The notes beneath the pieces were generated by a model. That model saw only the letters and a program-made list of their open reading frames with translations, was not told the DNA's origin and did not search any database. Position numbers and translations under genes: made by a program. This document shows positions 59,495 to 64,000 of a stretch of 64,000 nt of DNA, piece by piece. Each line of letters begins with the position of its first letter. Position 1 is the first letter of the stretch. The DNA comes from Schistosoma mansoni (lineage: Eukaryota; Platyhelminthes; Trematoda; Strigeidida; Schistosomatidae). The DNA is taken from contig NC_031495.1 of assembly GCF_000237925.1 (NCBI RefSeq), positions 23,004,163 through 23,068,162 of the forward strand, given 5' to 3'.

Positions 59495-61910
59495 TTAGAA
59501 ATTAGTTTCAGTTAATTTTTTTCGATTCAATGAAGCCATTTCATGAGATTTATAATTTTTTACATATTTTGATTGGATATTCGTTGAAGATTTATTCGTT
59601 TCTGTTTCTTTTAAATATTGATTACTATGATTAGTATTATTATTACTATTATTAACTGGTTCTATATACAAATCTTTCATTGGTTGTATTATACAATTAA
59701 CTTGTTGTTGTAAAAGAAAATCATCAAATGTAATTCGTATTGAACTAAATGGTATGCCAGTTTCGACAAAATTTGCAATTCTTGTATAAATTTCTGGATA
59801 ATGATGTCTTAAACTAACACCTCGTTCACGAAGCATACGTTGTAAACGAAGCATATAAGCTTCTCTAGCAGCTATTGCTTGTTTATCTATTTTCATTGTG
59901 GCAACTTTCATATGTGATACTTCAGGCTTTTCAGTAGGTTGTGTATTTTGCGAGGCGACAACTTCATTTTTATTCCTTAAATTTGAATGAGAAGGAAACG
60001 GTAGTATCAAACTTTGCTTAAATAAATGCACTGGACGACCATCTTTTCGAGCAATTAGCTCATATGCGCATACAACTACAATTAAAACCATACTTGAAGA
60101 AGGATTGTATGATTTACATGGATTAGCAATACTTGAATCTAATTCTTCCAGCTCATTAAGTGTAAGATATGTAGGAGGAGCCATTAAACCTCCTGGACTC
60201 GGTTGGTGAAGTCTTTCCCATTGATGAAGCGCTTTTTCTATAGAAGTATCGTCTAATTCTTCATTTACAAATGAATGTTCTAATGATCGTTGTAAAAATG
60301 TTTCGGCATGTTTAATTAATGAAAATGATAAGAGTATACCACCTCTTCCAAGACGAGCCATACCAGTTTTAGCAAGAGCTGTAAGGCCTGTAATTTGACC
60401 TGGAGCAAGATTTCGCAACAAACGACAACAAACACGTTTAGCTCTAGAAAATGAACAGTTTGAAGGGTGATCACTTGGATTACTTTCACACTCTTCTCGA
60501 CATTTGTTTGAACAATATAACGTAAAACAATTGGCGCATGCACACCATTTATTGGCTTGAGACACTGGTAGAGGTTTGGTTGAGCATGTAGATTTACCAC
60601 AACTTATGTATAGTAAACCATCAATTGGATGACGTATCATCGCACCAGACAATTGATTTAATCCGAATTCTCCTAAATTTAGTGGTTTATGACTGTCTGG
60701 TCCAGCAATAAGTTGTAAGTATTCATAACGATGAGAATCTTCTTTTATGTCAAACTCATGAGCCGCTATAGAAATAGCTTCAGCAGCAGTAGGAGGAAGA
60801 TAACGATGTTCAGCCTCCGGATAAACAGGCCACCAACCAACACTTATTAATAAATGTTCAAGGGCTGATGGTCTATTTGCAAGAAGACTACGATGTCTTG
60901 ATGAACATGTATCAAGCAATGAAGTTAAACAAGTTAAATCAGATAATTGATCAAATCCATCTGTAACCTCAGACTCAGTTTCACCATCTGCATCTGCTGA
61001 ATATAGTTCATTACATGAGATTTTATCTGGCGGATTTATCATTTGTGAAGACTCTTTACTTTCTGAATCATCTAAACTAAGACAATTTTCAATACTACTA
61101 GCATTCTTTTGAATAAATTGCTTAGATTCAAGATTACTTTGATTTAAATATTCTTTTGGTTTTACTAAGACATTAGTTGTAGTAACATTTTCATATTTTC
61201 TATCAGATTGTTTTTGATCTTCTTCAGAAGAAATTATTTGATGCTCATTTGAATTTTCTGTTCCTGAATCATGATCAACATCTTTTATATTAGATAATGA
61301 TATTGTAGGTCTTGAATCAGTATTAAATTTATGAGTTATAATATTTGGTGATGAAATCAAATTAATTTTCTTGACTGAATTAGATTGATTTATATCCAAT
61401 TTTGAATTATTATCTAAATATAATACTGATTTATTAGCATCATATTTATCTGGTGGTTCTGTAGTTGCACGATTAAATCTATTTAGTTTCTCTTTACACC
61501 ATCTTTGTTCATATTTTGGTATAAAATCTTGTGGATTTAATTCAATTAATTTACCTTGTCCTTTAGTATAATTATGTCTTGGAGCAACTTGTGGTCGTAT
61601 ATCTTGTGATTCAATTGATTTATATCGTTGTGCACTTAATGAACGCATTGAATTATTTAGTTTTGATTGAATAGGACGTAAATAATTATTGGTTTGTCCA
61701 GATTTTTGTTTAATTAATTGACTAGGTCTAACAAAATTTGGTGGATTTAAAATTTCTGATTTTGGCCATATTGGTTCAGCTACTGTTTCAATTGTTTTTT
61801 GTGATAAATTCGATATATTCGTAAGTGAATTATCACTAGGTTTACAAATACTAGATAAAGATCGAAGCGATGAAATTAGTGCTTTATTGTACGTGGTGTA
61901 TACGATGGAC
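59495..61910 (-). CDS. Apical-junction-molecule (AJM-1)-like protein, C-terminal exon
   Basis: Open on the minus strand from about 61910 to the stop at 59495, roughly 800 codons. Counting from the ATG at 61648, residues 1-245 are low complexity and rich in Asn, Ser, Asp and Glu. Residues 250-345 form a conserved-looking folded block ('EHLLISVGWWPVYPEAEHRYLPPTAAE' type). Residues 350-407 are a cysteine cluster (C-x4-C, C-x-C-x2-C, C-x3-C and more) resembling a MYND-like zinc site. Then a helical region follows (about 410-560), and 'REAYMLRLQRMLRERGVSL' leads into a last conserved stretch to about 670. From memory this domain order is that of the AJM-1 / apical junction component 1 family, scaffold proteins of epithelial junctions, but I could not check. 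An acceptor (tttttcctag) lies at 61911; another, in phase with the upstream exon, at 61851. Confidence 0.5.
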
Positions 61911-62015
61911 TAGGAAAAATGCTTTTGAGTGGGATGTTCGAATGTGTTCTTTTCTCGTTTATATTATATTCTTTCACTGTATTAGTGGTTATTAGATCAG
62001 ATGTAGCTTGTAAAC

Positions 62016-64000
62016 AATTTCGCTTTATCTAACCATTCAGGGATATGTAGTTTTGTTAATGATTGAGCTATTCTTAATTCATGTGTTGAACGCGCTTTCT
62101 CTTTTAATCGATCAATCAAACCTTGTGCGCCACCGGTTGTTGTTTTCTTTTTGTATCTTGCAACCTCATATTGAGGTGGTACTTTTTGTAGATCAGATTC
62201 TTCACTGTTAACGAGACCTTGATAACTTTTAGCTTTTTGCCATTGATCATTTGGTGATTGAATTAGTTCAATTTCACTAGTTTCTACTGTGTTTCCACCG
62301 AATTCATTAGATTTTTGACGACGGAATGCCCCAGGAGTACGTGTGAATGTGAGATTGTATAAACTACGAGTTCTATCTTGATATGTATCAATTATCGCGG
62401 CATCAAATGATCCATCATTGACTTGAGTATTTAATTTATCTAAGTCAGTTTCTAAAATAACCGGTCGTTTGAAATTTTCACCAGTGTCAATATCAGTTTC
62501 TAATAAAGAACTATACGATTTGGTGTCACCAAAAAATTTCTTCGTTAATAATTTATTTGGTTCATTTTGAATATTATATACACCAGAAGAATATTGATAG
62601 GATGGTGTGGTTGGTGTTCTGGCTTTTTGAATTTGAGCATCTAAATCAAACAGTGAAGCAGACTGTCTTGCTTCCGAATGCGATTCACTATCTGTATTTA
62701 ATTGATTCGTGGCTTCAATTGTGTCAGCTCTTGACTCAGCTATAGCTGAATCTAAATCTGTAAACCGATAACGTGAATCTGATCTTGAACTACGTGGACG
62801 ATAAGCTGAAGGCTGAGGGTTTTGTACAGAACGGGATTGACGTTCCTCTTGTCGTTTGCGGCTAGAGCTCCTCAATCTTTCACGAATCTCATCATCAGTG
62901 GGTATTGGTTTTAGGTGCCATTTTGTACGTGGATGGTAGTGAGTAGGTGGTTTAGATGTAACTGTACTAGGAGATAGAATATGATGGTGTCTTGGGGGGC
63001 TCGGACTCATTTGTCTGTGTCTATGGTTTAGGTCCCCCTTTAAAATTGGAGTATTAGATAACTCAATTGATTCTTTAGGTTCATTCACTTTCCGTAACTC
63101 TTCACTCTTTATATACAAACCTGCATTATAATTTGAAGTTAAAGGTAAATGTTTATTTTTTTCATTAAGATCATTAATTAATTCGTTTGATTTAATCACA
63201 GGTTTATGAGTTTCATCTTTTATTGTTACAGACCTATATGATGCATAATTTTGGATTGGTTCATAATTTCTGTCTTCATTTATTTCTCTTACTTCTGGAA
63301 TATTTTGTCGACAGCTTTCAGATACACCTGAATTGGTAATTATTTGATTATCTATGAACTCTTTTTCGGATAAAATTGGTCCTGGTTTGTATTTAATAGA
63401 ACTATGAACTTGATTATCTAAATCACCACAATCGCCTTGTAGAATACGACTTTTTCTTTGTGACGCTAGTTGAATATCATCTTGTTCAGCTTTTATTGGT
63501 TCATAATAATGGAGTGATGTAGGTTGTTTAATTGTCTCAAATAAGACTACATTAGTTAATGTTTTATTCTCTTGTAATGATGGTATATTATTATTGTTAT
63601 CTGTATACCTTGATCGATCTTCTATAATATATGGGGATTTAGCAAGAATTGTTGATGACGTTGATCCTATTACTGATTGATTTTTAACATAACTTGATGT
63701 TTTATTTATTCGATTATAATCATCTAATTCATTATCATAAAAATTTTCTGTATGATATTCATACGGTTTACTTATTTTTGTTTCATCTTTAATATTTATT
63801 AAACCATTTGTTGATCTGAAAGATTGATTATCATGATCTTGTTCATAAATGATACGATCATGATGTTCATTTGAATATGATTTGTGAAAGTTTGGTTGTA
63901 TTATTTCATCTGTATATTTTGAATTGGTTAATTTATTTCCATATAAATTTGATGCATAAATTTGAGGTGAATTGGAACTTTGAATGATTGGAATATGTTC
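62016..64000 (-). CDS. AJM-1-like protein, upstream exon (runs off the window)
   Basis: The minus-strand frame is open from the window edge (64000) to about 62016, some 660 codons, with no stop; the real start is outside. It is largely disordered: Asn/Ser/Tyr/Asp rich, with an Arg/Ser-rich part (near 62800-62900) and Pro/His-rich stretches (62940-63010). The end is more conserved: 'AQGLIDRLKEKARSTHELR' and 'LTKLHIPEWLDKAK'. A donor GTTTAC at 62015 would join in phase to 61850 (165-bp intron), but the donor is weak. Same gene as 59495-61910 by strand, spacing and composition. Confidence 0.6.

Overview
The window looks like a stretch of a blood-fluke genome (Schistosoma or a close relative). 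The evidence is an AT-rich, repeat-dense sequence; host exons separated by very short introns (33 and 35 bp) as well as long ones; an SR2-like RTE LINE; Boudicca/CsRn1-like Ty3/gypsy elements; CR1-like and Penelope-like pieces; and a decayed hammerhead motif of the schistosome SINE type. The species cannot be fixed by reading alone.

Layout. 1-12.3 kb is repeats: diverged dispersed repeats, then an old broken Ty3/gypsy element split by a young one of a related family (4911-11158, 4-bp target duplication). 12.3-20.1 kb holds relics: a frameshifted copy of the RNA polymerase I largest subunit (minus), a gag-like scrap, an internally deleted CR1-like LINE and the 3' part of an RTE-like LINE. 20.3-26.6 kb is a second young copy of the same gypsy family in the opposite direction. 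26.6-29.0 kb is diverged repeat and unassigned sequence.

Host gene 1 (plus, about 29008-39139) is an interferon-regulatory-factor (IRF) family transcription factor. It has an N-terminal tryptophan-repeat DNA-binding domain over two exons, an IRF-association domain over two more, and an acidic last exon. Its 6.9-kb last intron carries three successive SR2-like insertions. Two are short 5'-end-only copies. The third is complete, with a 13-bp target duplication and one open endonuclease-RT frame. The first ~146 nt of the element fold on paper as an HDV-like self-cleaving ribozyme, which is the most notable signal in the window.

39.4-57 kb is intergenic repeat: a hammerhead-bearing SINE-like remnant beside an assembly gap, an SR2 3' scrap, a Penelope-like GIY-YIG scrap, two long RTE-like LINE relics on the minus strand, a 1.2-kb block nearly identical to one 26.5 kb away, a second gap and a tRNA-like SINE. 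57-59.5 kb is A/T-rich sequence with no gene seen.

Host gene 2 (minus, 59495 to beyond 64000) is a large mostly disordered protein with a conserved C-terminal cysteine-rich region, tentatively AJM-1-like (apical junction). Both host genes are ordinary chromosomal genes; most of the rest is mobile-element sediment of several ages.
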